Part shown: piece by piece, positions 26,539 to 34,616 of the stretch
Position numbering within the stretch: position 1 is the stretch's first letter
How the letters are laid out: the number at the start of each line of letters is the position of its first letter
Assembly (NCBI RefSeq): GCF_900292035.1
Contig: NZ_OMPO01000003.1
Coordinates: 1 to 64,000 of the forward strand
Direction: 5' to 3'
Source of the DNA: Blastococcus sp. Marseille-P5729
Lineage (GTDB): Bacteria; Actinomycetota; Actinomycetes; Mycobacteriales; Antricoccaceae
DNA: 64,000 nt
The notes under the pieces: generated by a model
Told to the model about the DNA's origin: nothing
Seen by the model: only the letters and a program-made list of their open reading frames with translations
Databases searched by the model: none
Translations under genes and position numbers: made by a program

Positions 26539-27498
26539 ATGACCGATCCTCAGCCACCGATCGTCCGCACGCTGGCTGTGCTGGAGCTGATCTCGGAGCG
26601 ACCCGGCATCGGTGCGGCGGAACTGGCGAGCCGGCTCGGTGTCTCCGAGCGCGCCGTACGGCGGCATGTCGAGCTGCTGCGCGGCGCCGGTGTCGGCATC
26701 GAAGCACGCCGGGGGCGGTACGGCGGCTACTGGCCGGAGCGGGGTGCGCGAATGCCGGTGCGATTCACCGCCGCCGAGGCGATCAGCGTGGTGATGGCGG
26801 TGCTCGACGGTCATCATCGCGCCGGTGATCCGGACGATCCCGTCGGCGCGGCACTCGGCAAGATCCTGCGGACCCTGCCGCCGTCGGTGGCGCTGCCGGC
26901 CGAGGCCCTGCGGCGTACGACCGAACCGGTGCCGAACGACGAGGCTGCGCGGGCACGCCCCGAGGTCGCGGCCGCGCTCATCGACGCGGTGGACGCGCGT
27001 CGCCGGCTGGACCTTCACTATGTCGGCGAATCCGGTAGGCCCTGGGAGGTCACGGTCGATCCGTGGGCGGTCGTTGTACGGCACGCGCGGTGGTACCTGC
27101 TGTGCTTCGCGCACCAAGCCGGCGCCGTCCGCACCTTGCGGGTCGATCGGATCCAACGGGTGGACGCACGGGAGGAGTCGTTCGAGCCGCCCGAGCAGCT
27201 GGACGCCGTTGCCGTGCTCGAGGCCAATCTGGCGACGGGCTGGGAGCACGATGTCGAGATCTGGATCGACGCGCCGGTGGCCGAGGTGGCGCGATGGCTG
27301 CCGCGTGCGCTGGGCAGCCTCACCCCGGACGGCGGGGGCTGCCTGCTGCGTGGGACGACGTCCGACCCCGCGTGGTACGTCGAGCAGCTGACCCGGCTGC
27401 CCTGTCACTTCGTGATTCGCGCGGACGACGCGATGCGGGCGGCGGCCGCGGAGCTGGGGGAGCGGCTGCTCGCCGCGAGTCGTGACTCGGACCACTGA
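26539..27498 (+). CDS. HTH-WYL transcriptional regulator (YafY/DeoR-like)
   Basis: 319 residues: N-terminal winged HTH (RPGIGAAELASRLGVSERAV, RRHVELLRGAGVGIEARRGR), then a WYL domain containing HARWYLLCFAHQAGAVRTLR and VDRIQRVDAREESFEPP, then a C-terminal WCX-like extension. WYL domains sense small ligands or nucleic acids. Divergent from the VOC gene, which it probably controls through the CGTCGGT repeat. The ATG is close to a GTTAAGGTTCCG leader. Confidence 0.9.
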   Translation: MTDPQPPIVRTLAVLELISERPGIGAAELASRLGVSERAVRRHVELLRGAGVGIEARRGRYGGYWPERGARMPVRFTAAEAISVVMAVLDGHHRAGDPDDPVGAALGKILRTLPPSVALPAEALRRTTEPVPNDEAARARPEVAAALIDAVDARRRLDLHYVGESGRPWEVTVDPWAVVVRHARWYLLCFAHQAGAVRTLRVDRIQRVDAREESFEPPEQLDAVAVLEANLATGWEHDVEIWIDAPVAEVARWLPRALGSLTPDGGGCLLRGTTSDPAWYVEQLTRLPCHFVIRADDAMRAAAAELGERLLAASRDSDH

Positions 27499-27518
27499 CG
27501 GCTGCTAACTTGCGCAGC

Positions 27519-28016
27519 ATGCAGTTGCTCTTCCTGCACGGCGCCGGCGGGTACGAGGATGACCAGGCGCTCGCGACCCGACTCGGCGCGGCGGCCGGCG
27601 TCCAGCCGCGGATGCCTCGCGTGCCAGACGAGAACATGTCCTACGAGGGTTGGGCAGTGCCGATCCGGGCCGCGCTGGGCGACCTGGGTCCAGAGGATCT
27701 CGTGGTCGGCCACTCATTCGGCGGCTCGGTCCTGCTGAAGGTTCTCGCCGAGCGGGCCTGGCCATTGACGCGGGCGATTCTGCTGGCCGTGCCGTGCTGG
27801 CGCCCGGAGGGTTGGGACCAGAGCGAGTACGCCTTCGACGGTGCCGAGCCACCGCAGACGCTCGTGCTGCACCAGTGCAGGGACGACGAGGTGGTCCCGT
27901 TCGAGCACCTCGCGCTCAACGCCGCGGCCCTGCCGCGGGCCCGCGTGGTTGAGCACGCACACGGTGGCCATCAGCTCGACGAGGTCGATGCCGACGCACT
28001 CCTGTCCTCGCGCTGA
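27519..28016 (+). CDS. Alpha/beta hydrolase (RBBP9/YdeN-like)
   Basis: 165 residues from the ATG at 27519; a TTG at 27510 is also in frame. Short hydrolase fold with LLFLHGAGGYEDD, nucleophile motif VVGHSFGGSVLLK (Ser), acid in HQCRDDEVVPFEH, and catalytic His in HAHGGHQLDEV. The late H-G-G-H-x-x-x motif is typical of the YdeN/RBBP9 group of small esterases. Substrate unknown. It follows the WYL regulator by 20 bases and may be in the same transcript. Confidence 0.85.
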   Translation: MQLLFLHGAGGYEDDQALATRLGAAAGVQPRMPRVPDENMSYEGWAVPIRAALGDLGPEDLVVGHSFGGSVLLKVLAERAWPLTRAILLAVPCWRPEGWDQSEYAFDGAEPPQTLVLHQCRDDEVVPFEHLALNAAALPRARVVEHAHGGHQLDEVDADALLSSR

Positions 28017-28045
28017 CCAGACCTATCGGGGATCGTCATGGCGAC

Positions 28046-28315
28046 TCAACGTGGGCGATAGAGCGTGGATTGGTGCTCGATGCGCACGATCAGGATCGAG
28101 TGGTCGTCGCGAATCCGATAGAGGATGCGGTAATCGCCACGTCGTGCGCTATGCGGACCTTCGTACGGCGCGCGTAGCGGTTTGCCGATGCGGTGCGGGT
28201 TTTGCGGCAATGCAAGGGTGATGAACTCGATGACCGCTGTGGTGAAGCGCGGCGAGATCCGCGCGAGACCTCGTTGCGCCGCGCCGGAGACCTCGACACG
28301 GTACGGCTGCTCGGG
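28046..28315 (-). pseudogene. RelE/ParE-type toxin reading frame without a start codon
   Basis: In the same frame as the antitoxin and directly after its TAG stop (28318-28316), 89 sense codons run to a TGA at 28046. They read PEQPYRVEVSGAAQRGLARI, then SPRFTTAVIEFITLALPQNP, then HRIGKPLRAPYEGPHSARRG, then DYRILYRIRDDHSILIVRIE, ending HQSTLYRPR. This is a full-length RelE fold with the usual basic catalytic-surface residues. No ATG, GTG or TTG lies at the expected position; the first usable TTG is mid-domain. Either the start codon was lost and the toxin is silenced, or an unusual start or stop read-through is used. Confidence 0.75.
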
Positions 28316-28597
28316 CTAAGCCTGAGCCGGCGGCAGACCGTACTGCCTGCGCAGCTGCTCGCCGCTGACTGTGTCACCAGTGGCCGACTCGGCATCCGCT
28401 GCCGCGATGTCGGTCGCGACGTCGGTCTGGGAGAGCCAGAACAGCGTTTCCTGGACGGACTCCCATTGGTCGGCGCTGATCATCACGACGGCCGGCGCGC
28501 CGTTCTTCGTGATCGTCACGTGCTCGTGCGTGCGAGCCGCCTCGTCGATGAGCTCGTTGAGTTTGGCCTTCGCGGCCGTGATCGACATGATCTGCAC
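28316..28597 (-). CDS. Phd/YefM family antitoxin
   Basis: 93 residues from a GTG at 28597 (an ATG three codons later, at 28588, is equally plausible). The N-terminal Phd/YefM DNA-binding fold MSITAAKAKLNELIDEAART and ITKNGAPAVVMISADQWESV are unmistakable. The C-terminal tail would wrap the toxin. Its partner is the start-less RelE frame immediately downstream. If that toxin is dead, the antitoxin is an orphan and may only act as a repressor. Confidence 0.9.
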   Translation of the reverse strand: MQIMSITAAKAKLNELIDEAARTHEHVTITKNGAPAVVMISADQWESVQETLFWLSQTDVATDIAAADAESATGDTVSGEQLRRQYGLPPAQA

Positions 28598-28706
28598 CTC
28601 TTGATGCTAGACCCATATTCAGGACTGATCCGGGCCGGCCCTAATAGAGACCTGGTGTTCTCGCCGGCGTACGCCGCGAAGGACGTACGCTGGCGAGCCC
28701 GAAATG

Positions 28707-29039
28707 CTAAGCGTCCTGGAACAGGCTGAACTCCACACCCTGGCTGTCGGTGCAGTGCGCGAACTGCCCGGACGGGATGGTGACGGTCTCGGACGCCGTC
28801 CCGCCCAGCTCACGCACCTTCTCCAGCGCCGCGGTCAGGTCGTCGACCGCGAAGTAGATTCGCGGATGCTTCGAGTCGGCGCCGTGCGGAGAACCGCCCA
28901 TCGGCTGCGGCCCTTGAATCATCGAGTAATCGGGAGCATTGCCGCCGGTGAACTCCCAGCCGAACAGCGAGCCCCAGAACTGCTCCGTAGCAGCGATGTC
29001 TGCGCTCGGAACCTCGAAGTAGGTGACATTCCCACTCAT
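28707..29039 (-). CDS. VOC family (glyoxalase-like) protein, MarR-controlled
   Basis: 110 residues. Begins MSGNVTYFEVPSADIAATEQ and has the VOC repeats FWGSLFGWEF and RIYFAVDDLTAALEKVRELG, ending HCTDSQGVEFSLFQDA. Small single-domain glyoxalase/fosfomycin-resistance-like fold; substrate unknown. Divergent from the MarR regulator at 29099, with two matching operators between them. The start follows AAGGAGGTAGTGCA, a strong ribosome site. Confidence 0.9.
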   Translation of the reverse strand: MSGNVTYFEVPSADIAATEQFWGSLFGWEFTGGNAPDYSMIQGPQPMGGSPHGADSKHPRIYFAVDDLTAALEKVRELGGTASETVTIPSGQFAHCTDSQGVEFSLFQDA

Positions 29040-29056
29040 TGCACTACCTCCTTGTT

Positions 29057-29099
29057 TGTCAACGTACTGACATAAGAAGGCTATGTCAGAATGCTGACA
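29057..29099. promoter_or_regulatory. Twin MarR operators
   Basis: Two inverted repeats of the form TGTCA-N6-TGACA: TGTCAACGTACTGACA (29057-29072) and TGTCAGAATGCTGACA (29084-29099), 27 bases apart. The second overlaps the marR start codon. They are well placed to repress both divergent genes. Confidence 0.8.
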
Positions 29100-29542
29100 T
29101 GGCGCAAGGGCGGGTAGGAGATCTCGAGCTATCGGTGGGGTACGTTCTCAAGCAGGTGCACGCGCGGCTGCGTGGCGCGATGGATGAGGCGCTGCGCCCG
29201 ATGGACCTGACCGTTCCGCAGTACGCGTGCCTGGAGATTCTGGGCCAGAGCCCTGGCTTGTCGAACTCAGAGCTCGCCCGGCGTGCCTTCGTCACCCGCC
29301 AGTCGATGAATCTCGTCGTCCGGCGTCTCCAGGAGCGTGGTCTGTTGACGCGCCCCGATCACGCCGAGCAGGGTCGCTCGTTGCCCACCGCCCTGACCGA
29401 GGAGGGCCGGACGGCGCTGGATCGGGCCAGCCGCACCATCAGTGCCGTCGAGGCCCAGGTGTTCTCGGCCCTGTCACCGCAGCAGCAGCGTCGCGTGCGC
29501 GACGATCTCAGGTCGTGTCTCGACCCGCCGGCCGTCGAGTGA
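29099..29542 (+). CDS. MarR family transcriptional regulator
   Basis: 147 residues from the ATG at 29099. Winged HTH with MDLTVPQYACLEILGQSPGL, SNSELARRAFVTRQSMNLVV and RRLQERGLLTRPDHAEQGRS. MarR dimers repress divergent genes and release DNA on ligand or oxidant binding. Two TGTCA/TGACA operators lie in the 59-base gap to the VOC gene. The frame is open upstream to 29039 but that would place the start inside the VOC start codon. Confidence 0.92.
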   Translation: MAQGRVGDLELSVGYVLKQVHARLRGAMDEALRPMDLTVPQYACLEILGQSPGLSNSELARRAFVTRQSMNLVVRRLQERGLLTRPDHAEQGRSLPTALTEEGRTALDRASRTISAVEAQVFSALSPQQQRRVRDDLRSCLDPPAVE

Positions 29543-29567
29543 AGCGTCGGGGAGCTCGCCCGCGCTG

Positions 29568-30752
29568 CTAGGTCTGCTGGCGCAGGTACTTGCCGAAGTG
29601 CGGCACGGTGAAGGCGATCCGCCCGCGCTCGGCCGAGTAGATCAGCCCCTTCTTCAGCAGCGCGTCGCGCGCCGGTGACAGCGACTGCGGCTTGCGGTCC
29701 AGATGTGCGGCGACATCGGCGGTCGCGACCGACTCCAGATCGACATCCCCGGCCCGCTGCGCGACCTCGGCCATCGCCGAGAGGTACTCGCGCTCACCGG
29801 GGGTAGCGCGCTCGAAGCGGCTGCCGAAGAAGCCGACCGCGAGCTCGGCCTCGGCCTCGGGCGCGGCGACCCGGACATCGTCCGCGGTGATCGGGGACGC
29901 CGGTGCCCGGTCCCAGACCGCTTTGCCGTAGGCCTGGATGAAGTACGGATATCCGCCGGTCGCCTGGTACATCGCCGCGAGCGCGTCGTCGGCGAACTCG
30001 GCGTCCTCATCGGCGGCAGGGGTGGTCAGTGCCCGGTCGGCGGCCTCGCGCGGCAGGCGGTCGATCCGCTGGTAGCGGAACAGCCGCTCGGAGTAGGACT
30101 TGCTCGCCGACAGCACCGCGGGCAGGTGGGGGAGACCAGCGCCGACGACGATCACCGGCAGACCCGACTGGGAGATCTCGTGGCACGCCGCGCACATCGC
30201 GGAGATGTCGTCGGCGCCGACGTCCTGCATCTCGTCGATGAAGACGGCGACCCCCTTGCCGGCCTCGGCCGCGAGCCCGCCGACGTCGGTGAGCAGCTCG
30301 ACGAGGTCGATCTCGATGTCGCCGGAGTCCGCGCGACCCTTGGCGGCCGGGACGTCGATCCCGGGGCTCCAGCGGTCGGCGAGCTTGGCCGACGCCCCGG
30401 CGTCCCGATGCGCGAAGGCCTTGACCACGCCGAGGACGTCGTCCGCCGGGTGCCCGAGCTCGCGAATCGCCTGGTGCAGCGCGCTCGACAGCGGACGTCG
30501 CAGCCGCTGGTCCGGGCGGGCCTCGAGCTTGCCGGTGCCCCAGCCGCGGCGTACGGCGGCCGAGCGCAGCGCGTTCAGCAGCACTGTCTTGCCCACGCCG
30601 CGCAGCCCGGTCAGCACCAGCGAGCGCTCGGGCCGCCCGCGGGCGATCCGCTCGAGGACGACGTCGAAGGCGGCGAGCTGCTCGTCGCGTCCGGCGAGCT
30701 CGGGCGGGCGCTGGCCGGCCCCGGGGGCGTATGGGTTCCTGATCGGGTCCAC
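29568..30752 (-). CDS. AAA/NTPase-domain protein with C-terminal winged helix (Orc1/Cdc6-like)
   Basis: 394 residues from a GTG. P-loop LTGLRGVGKTVLLNALRSAA, Walker B VAVFIDEMQDVG, sensor-like VVGAGLPHLPAVL, then a helical lid (TGGYPYFIQAYGKAVWDRAP) and a wHTH C-terminus (VATADVAAHLDRKPQSLSPA, LLKKGLIYSAERGRIAFTVP). This ATPase-plus-wHTH plan resembles archaeal Orc1/Cdc6 and the DUF815/AAA_16 group of stand-alone bacterial proteins. No partner gene is adjacent. Role unknown. It closes the accessory island before recF. Confidence 0.82.
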   Translation of the reverse strand: MDPIRNPYAPGAGQRPPELAGRDEQLAAFDVVLERIARGRPERSLVLTGLRGVGKTVLLNALRSAAVRRGWGTGKLEARPDQRLRRPLSSALHQAIRELGHPADDVLGVVKAFAHRDAGASAKLADRWSPGIDVPAAKGRADSGDIEIDLVELLTDVGGLAAEAGKGVAVFIDEMQDVGADDISAMCAACHEISQSGLPVIVVGAGLPHLPAVLSASKSYSERLFRYQRIDRLPREAADRALTTPAADEDAEFADDALAAMYQATGGYPYFIQAYGKAVWDRAPASPITADDVRVAAPEAEAELAVGFFGSRFERATPGEREYLSAMAEVAQRAGDVDLESVATADVAAHLDRKPQSLSPARDALLKKGLIYSAERGRIAFTVPHFGKYLRQQT

Positions 30753-30765
30753 GATGTGACGGTAT

Positions 30766-30781
30766 TCGGATTTCTATCCGA
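30766..30781. promoter_or_regulatory. Inverted repeat upstream of the AAA ATPase gene
   Basis: TCGGAT-TTCT-ATCCGA, perfect 6-bp arms, 13 bases upstream of the GTG start (minus strand). Possible operator. Confidence 0.45.
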
Positions 30782-30894
30782 TTCGGTAGATATTGCTAGC
30801 GTGTCGCAGCGACCCGCCACGATCGGCTCGTATCGCTCTATCTATGACTTGCGCTAGACGACCGGATAGAACGCAACACGCCACGCGCCACTAT

Positions 30895-30951
30895 TCTGCG
30901 GTGGGTTGGCGAGCGCTATCTGCCGGATATCGCTCACGGACCCACCGCAGA
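30895..30951. repeat. Two-tier hairpin element, copy A (upstream of recF)
   Basis: Outer stem of 12 perfect pairs: TCTGCGGTGGGT (30895-30906) / ACCCACCGCAGA (30940-30951). Inner stem GAGCGCTATC (30911-30920) / GATATCGCTC (30926-30935) with one mismatch around a TGCCG loop. It ends 58 bases before the recF start. Same architecture and size as the elements at 56032, 56888 and 62795. Confidence 0.75.
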
Positions 30952-31009
30952 TCGACGGGCGACCGCAGACCGGCACGCCGGGCAACGAGCACCTCAGGGA
31001 GGGGACGAC

Positions 31010-32149
31010 GTGCGCATCGACCGCCTCCAGGTCATCGACTTCCGCAACTACGTTGAGGCCGAGCTCGAGCTCGCGCCAGGGCCGAACCTGCTGGTCGGCG
31101 CCAATGGTCAGGGCAAGACCAACCTCGTCGAGGCGATCGGCTACCTGGGCACCTTCGCCTCGCACCGCGTCTCCAGCGACCTTCCGCTGATCCGGCGTAC
31201 GGCGGAGCGCGCCGTCGTCCGCGCGATGTGCACGAACGAGGACCGCGGCCTGCTGATCGAGCTGGAGATCACCGCTGGGAAGGCCAACCGTGCGCGGCTG
31301 AACCGGGCGCCGGTCAAGCGCAACCGCGACCTGATCGGCATCGTGCGCTCGGTGCTGTTCGCCCCCGAGGACCTCGCCCTGGTCAAGGGCGACCCGGGCG
31401 ACCGGCGGCGCTTCCTCGATGACCTGTTGATCCTGCGCTACCCGCGGTACGCCGCGACCAAGGCCGACTTCGAGCGGGTGCTCAAGCAGCGCAATGCCCT
31501 GCTGAAGACCGCCGGCATGGCCCGGCGGGCCGGCAGGGACGGAGACCTTCGCACGCTCGACGTATGGGACGCGCACCTGGTCGAGCACGGCGCCGAGCTG
31601 GTGCACGGGCGGCTGCAGCTGATCGGTGATCTGCGGCCGCACTTCGAGGCGGCGTACGCGGGGGTCTCGGGCGCTGCGGACACGGTCGGCATGCACTATC
31701 GCACCTCGCTGGCCGACGAGCCGCGGCAGGAGATCCGCGATGTCCCGGAGCTCGACGCGCTGCGCGAGATGATGACCGCGCGCCTGGCCGAGGTGCGCTC
31801 GCACGAGATCGACCGCGCGCTCCCCCTCGTCGGGCCGCAGCGCGATGAACTGGTGCTCGAACTCGACGAATTCCCGGCGAAAGGCTACGCCAGCCACGGC
31901 CAGTCGTGGTCGATCGCGCTCGCGCTGCGGCTGGCGTCGTACGAGCTGCTGCGCGCCGAGGGCGCCGAGCCGATCCTGATGCTGGACGACGTCTTCGCCG
32001 AGCTGGACGCCAAACGCCGCGCGCATCTGGCCGACCTCGCCCAGCGCGCCGAGCAGACCATCATCACCGCTGCCGTGCGCGACGACGTCCCGCCGGCGCT
32101 ACTTGCCCGCACCTTCGAGATCCGGGAGGGAACCGTTGAGCTGTGCTGA
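31010..32149 (+). CDS. recF: DNA replication/repair protein RecF
   Basis: 379 residues from a GTG following GGGAGGGGACGAC. SMC-like ABC ATPase that helps load RecA at gaps. Walker A GANGQGKTN (30-38), signature-like QSWSIALALRLASYELLRAE, Walker B PILMLDDVFAELDAKRR. The N-terminus MRIDRLQVIDFRNY is canonical. It is normally next to gnd or dnaN; here about 6 kb of accessory genes intervene. Confidence 0.97.
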   Translation: MRIDRLQVIDFRNYVEAELELAPGPNLLVGANGQGKTNLVEAIGYLGTFASHRVSSDLPLIRRTAERAVVRAMCTNEDRGLLIELEITAGKANRARLNRAPVKRNRDLIGIVRSVLFAPEDLALVKGDPGDRRRFLDDLLILRYPRYAATKADFERVLKQRNALLKTAGMARRAGRDGDLRTLDVWDAHLVEHGAELVHGRLQLIGDLRPHFEAAYAGVSGAADTVGMHYRTSLADEPRQEIRDVPELDALREMMTARLAEVRSHEIDRALPLVGPQRDELVLELDEFPAKGYASHGQSWSIALALRLASYELLRAEGAEPILMLDDVFAELDAKRRAHLADLAQRAEQTIITAAVRDDVPPALLARTFEIREGTVELC

Positions 32150-32200
32150 TATCGGGCGACTACGCCCGAAGCCGGCACACCACAAGCGGCCCGATAGCAG
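32146..32200. repeat. Hairpin element, candidate copy E (recF-DUF721 junction)
   Basis: Outer arms CTGATATCGGGC (32146-32157) / GCCCGATAGCAG (32189-32200), 11 of 12 pairs, 55 nt overall. An alternative internal stem is TCGGGCG-ACTA-CGCCCGA (32153-32170). It begins at the recF stop and ends 30 bases before the next start, matching the position and size of copies A-D, but its inner stem differs. Confidence 0.5.
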
Positions 32201-32230
32201 TGGGGTCGGCGTCCACCTAGGCTGGTGGGC

Positions 32231-32761
32231 ATGAGCGAGGAGCGCGACGAGCGGTACGCCGACCCGGCGGCGTCGGCCTTCGCGAGCATGGCTCAGCTCA
32301 GCGGCAGCAAGATCGACCCCTCGAGGGTCCGGCCGGCGCCGAAGATCTCCCGGCAGACCGACCAGCCCAAGGGCCGTCGGCGATGGTCGGGCGCCGGCCC
32401 GTCGGTGCGCGATCCCAAGCCGGTCGGCGCGGTGTTCAGCGACCTGGCCAAGCGGCACGGCTGGGCGTCGGATTTGCAGAAGGGGCGGGTGCTCAGCCAC
32501 TGGGACACGGTGGTGGGCGCGCAGCTCGCCGCGAAGACCCACGCCGTCTCGCTGAGCGACGGCGAGCTCGAGGTGAGGGCCGAGTCGACCGCGTGGGCGA
32601 CCCAGCTGCGCGCGATCGAGCGCACCCTGCTGGCTCGCATCGAGCAGCTGGTCGGGCCGGGCGTCGTACGCCGCCTCGTGATCAAGGGCCCGGCCGCACC
32701 GAGTTGGAAGCATGGACGACGGTCGGTACGCGGCCGGGGACCGAGGGATACCTATGGCTGA
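32231..32761 (+). CDS. DUF721 (DciA-like) protein
   Basis: 176 residues from the ATG at 32231; a GTG at 32225 is also in frame. The N-terminal half is charged and unstructured. The C-terminal half has the DUF721 domain: AVFSDLAKRHGWASDLQKGR, HWDTVVGAQLAAKTHAVSLS and WATQLRAIERTLLARIEQLV. DciA-type proteins act with the replicative helicase; in actinobacteria the gene is always next to recF. It overlaps the next gene by eight bases. Confidence 0.9.
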   Translation: MSEERDERYADPAASAFASMAQLSGSKIDPSRVRPAPKISRQTDQPKGRRRWSGAGPSVRDPKPVGAVFSDLAKRHGWASDLQKGRVLSHWDTVVGAQLAAKTHAVSLSDGELEVRAESTAWATQLRAIERTLLARIEQLVGPGVVRRLVIKGPAAPSWKHGRRSVRGRGPRDTYG

Positions 32762-33815
32762 TCGCAACGACGACCCGAACCCGCAGCCGCCGGACGGCGA
32801 CCCGGACCGCAACGACGACCCGAACGGCCGCGATGACCTGAGCCGCCGTGATGAGCTGGGCCGGGGCGATGCAAGCCGCGGCGCCGGACCGACCCGGCCG
32901 AATGACGGCCATGATCCGACCAACCCGTACTCGGTCGACTACGACTTCAACGATCCGAGCTTCGACCCGCAGTACGACCCGCGCTACGCCGCACCGGGCG
33001 ATCCCGGCTACACCGAACGGCCGCCGGCCGGGCACGAGCCGCCGGAGGTGCACTACCGCGCGTACGGCGCCCCCATCATCGAGCCGCACCAACAGCCCGG
33101 CGAGCTGGACGGCGGCGGCGACGGGAAGCCGCGCAAGCGGTCCTGGCGGGAGCGGATCTTCTCCAACCAGACCGCCCGCTATCTGGCCACCGGGGCGCCG
33201 TACCACCAGCAGGGCGAGCACCCGAGCGCCGGGCGTCTGGTGCAGGCGGTCCAGGAGTTCGGCTGGAGCATCTCCGAGTCCGACGAGGAGGCCGACGACC
33301 TGCTGGCCACCGCGCCGTTCCGGGTCGCCGGATATCGCGCCGGTCAGGTGGTGCGCGGCCAGTTCGACCCCTTCGGCAGCACCGAGCTCGGCGGTGGCAC
33401 TCAATGGCAGTTCCTCGCCTTTGACGCGCTCGAGGACAGCCGGATCGGCCGCACCATCGGCCACTGCTTCACCGCCGTCCCGACCATGCTGAAGCTGCCG
33501 CCGCTGCGGATCCTGCCGGCCCGATTCCTCACCGGACCGACCCGCGGGATGCAGGTCTTCCCCACCGTTGACCCGATCTTTGATGCGCGGTTCAAGCTGC
33601 TGGCCCACAACGGGCAGCACGAGCTGGACGCGTTCACCTTGCTGATCACCGAGGAGGTGCGCTCGGTCCTCAGCGCGGGAGACGACCGCGAGGAGATCTG
33701 GACGATCGAAGGCCAGCTCGTAGTGAGCACGGCGCAGCCGCATGACGAGCAGATGCTGGCGCGGCACCTGGAGATCCTCGGCGCGATGCTGCGAGCGGTG
33801 CGGGCGCAGGCCTGA
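32754..33815 (+). CDS. Conserved unknown protein with acidic N-terminus (tandem paralogue 1)
   Basis: 353 residues from the ATG at 32754 (GACCGAGGGATACCT upstream); the frame is open from 32712. The first 140 residues are low-complexity with RNDDPN-type repeats. The C-terminal domain (about 150-350) has RYLATGAPYHQQGEHPSAGR, then FRVAGYRAGQVVRGQFDPFG and ends EIWTIEGQLVVSTAQPHDEQ. I do not recognise a named family. The last 90 residues align by eye with the next gene (DARFKLLAHNGQHELDAFTL versus NDRFATFARDAQTAYGLLNP). Soluble, no membrane helix. It overlaps DUF721. Confidence 0.8.
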   Translation: MADRNDDPNPQPPDGDPDRNDDPNGRDDLSRRDELGRGDASRGAGPTRPNDGHDPTNPYSVDYDFNDPSFDPQYDPRYAAPGDPGYTERPPAGHEPPEVHYRAYGAPIIEPHQQPGELDGGGDGKPRKRSWRERIFSNQTARYLATGAPYHQQGEHPSAGRLVQAVQEFGWSISESDEEADDLLATAPFRVAGYRAGQVVRGQFDPFGSTELGGGTQWQFLAFDALEDSRIGRTIGHCFTAVPTMLKLPPLRILPARFLTGPTRGMQVFPTVDPIFDARFKLLAHNGQHELDAFTLLITEEVRSVLSAGDDREEIWTIEGQLVVSTAQPHDEQMLARHLEILGAMLRAVRAQA

Positions 33816-34477
33816 TGTTCTTCCGGAGCGCGCGCGGCATCACCGGCAGCTGGGGGCACAATGCCTACGGCTCCAACGTGCCCGAGTACCGGCCCCAGCA
33901 CCGCGGCCGGACGCCGATCGAGCAGATGGCCGCGCAGAACGGCTGGGCGGTGCTGCACCAGATGCCGGCGTACGACGACGGCTCGCCGATCGACCTCTCC
34001 GGTGGGCCGTTCGCACCCGGGCATTGGCACCCGGGTGCCGACGTCGTGCACGGCCAGGCCGGCTACTGGCACTTCTGGGCACTCACCGTCACCGCCCGCA
34101 CCCGCGGCGACAACTGGCGGCCGTACGCCGTCACCTTCATGCAGGTCGGCGGCGTCCTGCCCTATGTGCACGTCTACCCGGAGGGCTGGCGGGCCTCGTT
34201 GACCTCGGTGATGCCGGAGGTCCATCTCGAGTCCGGCGAGTTCAACGACCGGTTCGCCACCTTCGCGCGGGACGCACAGACCGCGTACGGGCTGCTCAAC
34301 CCCCGAGCCATGCAGACACTCATCGACTCCCCGCCGTTGGACGAGATCTGGACCGCGGGCCAGTTCGTGTGCGCGGCGCGGGTCGATCCGCACTGCGCCG
34401 AGACGCTCGGGGCGCACCTGACCCTGCTGACCACGATCGCCGGCGGCGTACCGAGCAGTCTCTACGAGCGGGACTGA
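33815..34477 (+). CDS. Conserved unknown protein (tandem paralogue 2)
   Basis: 220 residues; the ATG shares one base with the previous stop (TGATG). Contains WAVLHQMPAYDDGSPIDLSG, TFMQVGGVLPYVHVYPEG and a C-terminal region ALIDS-like segment NPRAMQTLIDSPPLDEIWTA followed by GQFVCAARVDPHCAETLGAH, parallel to the end of the preceding protein. The two genes look like an ancient tandem duplication whose first copy gained an acidic leader. Function unknown; translational coupling suggests they act together. Confidence 0.8.
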   Translation: MFFRSARGITGSWGHNAYGSNVPEYRPQHRGRTPIEQMAAQNGWAVLHQMPAYDDGSPIDLSGGPFAPGHWHPGADVVHGQAGYWHFWALTVTARTRGDNWRPYAVTFMQVGGVLPYVHVYPEGWRASLTSVMPEVHLESGEFNDRFATFARDAQTAYGLLNPRAMQTLIDSPPLDEIWTAGQFVCAARVDPHCAETLGAHLTLLTTIAGGVPSSLYERD

Positions 34478-34616
34478 GCTCCGACCGCACCGGGCGCTGC
34501 CCACTCATGCGGCCGCCGCCGGTCAGACTTCCGGCCGCGCGTCAGAATCCCGTGAGCGCCGGCAGCGAGTTCCCCTCCAGCCGGAACTGACGGCGTACGC
34601 CGCCCGCCTGAGGCGA

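Noticed and set aside
28021-28063. CTATCG/CGATAG arms near the end of the RelE frame as another family copy
   Set aside because: Only six outer pairs and it overlaps the toxin frame; the match could be chance.
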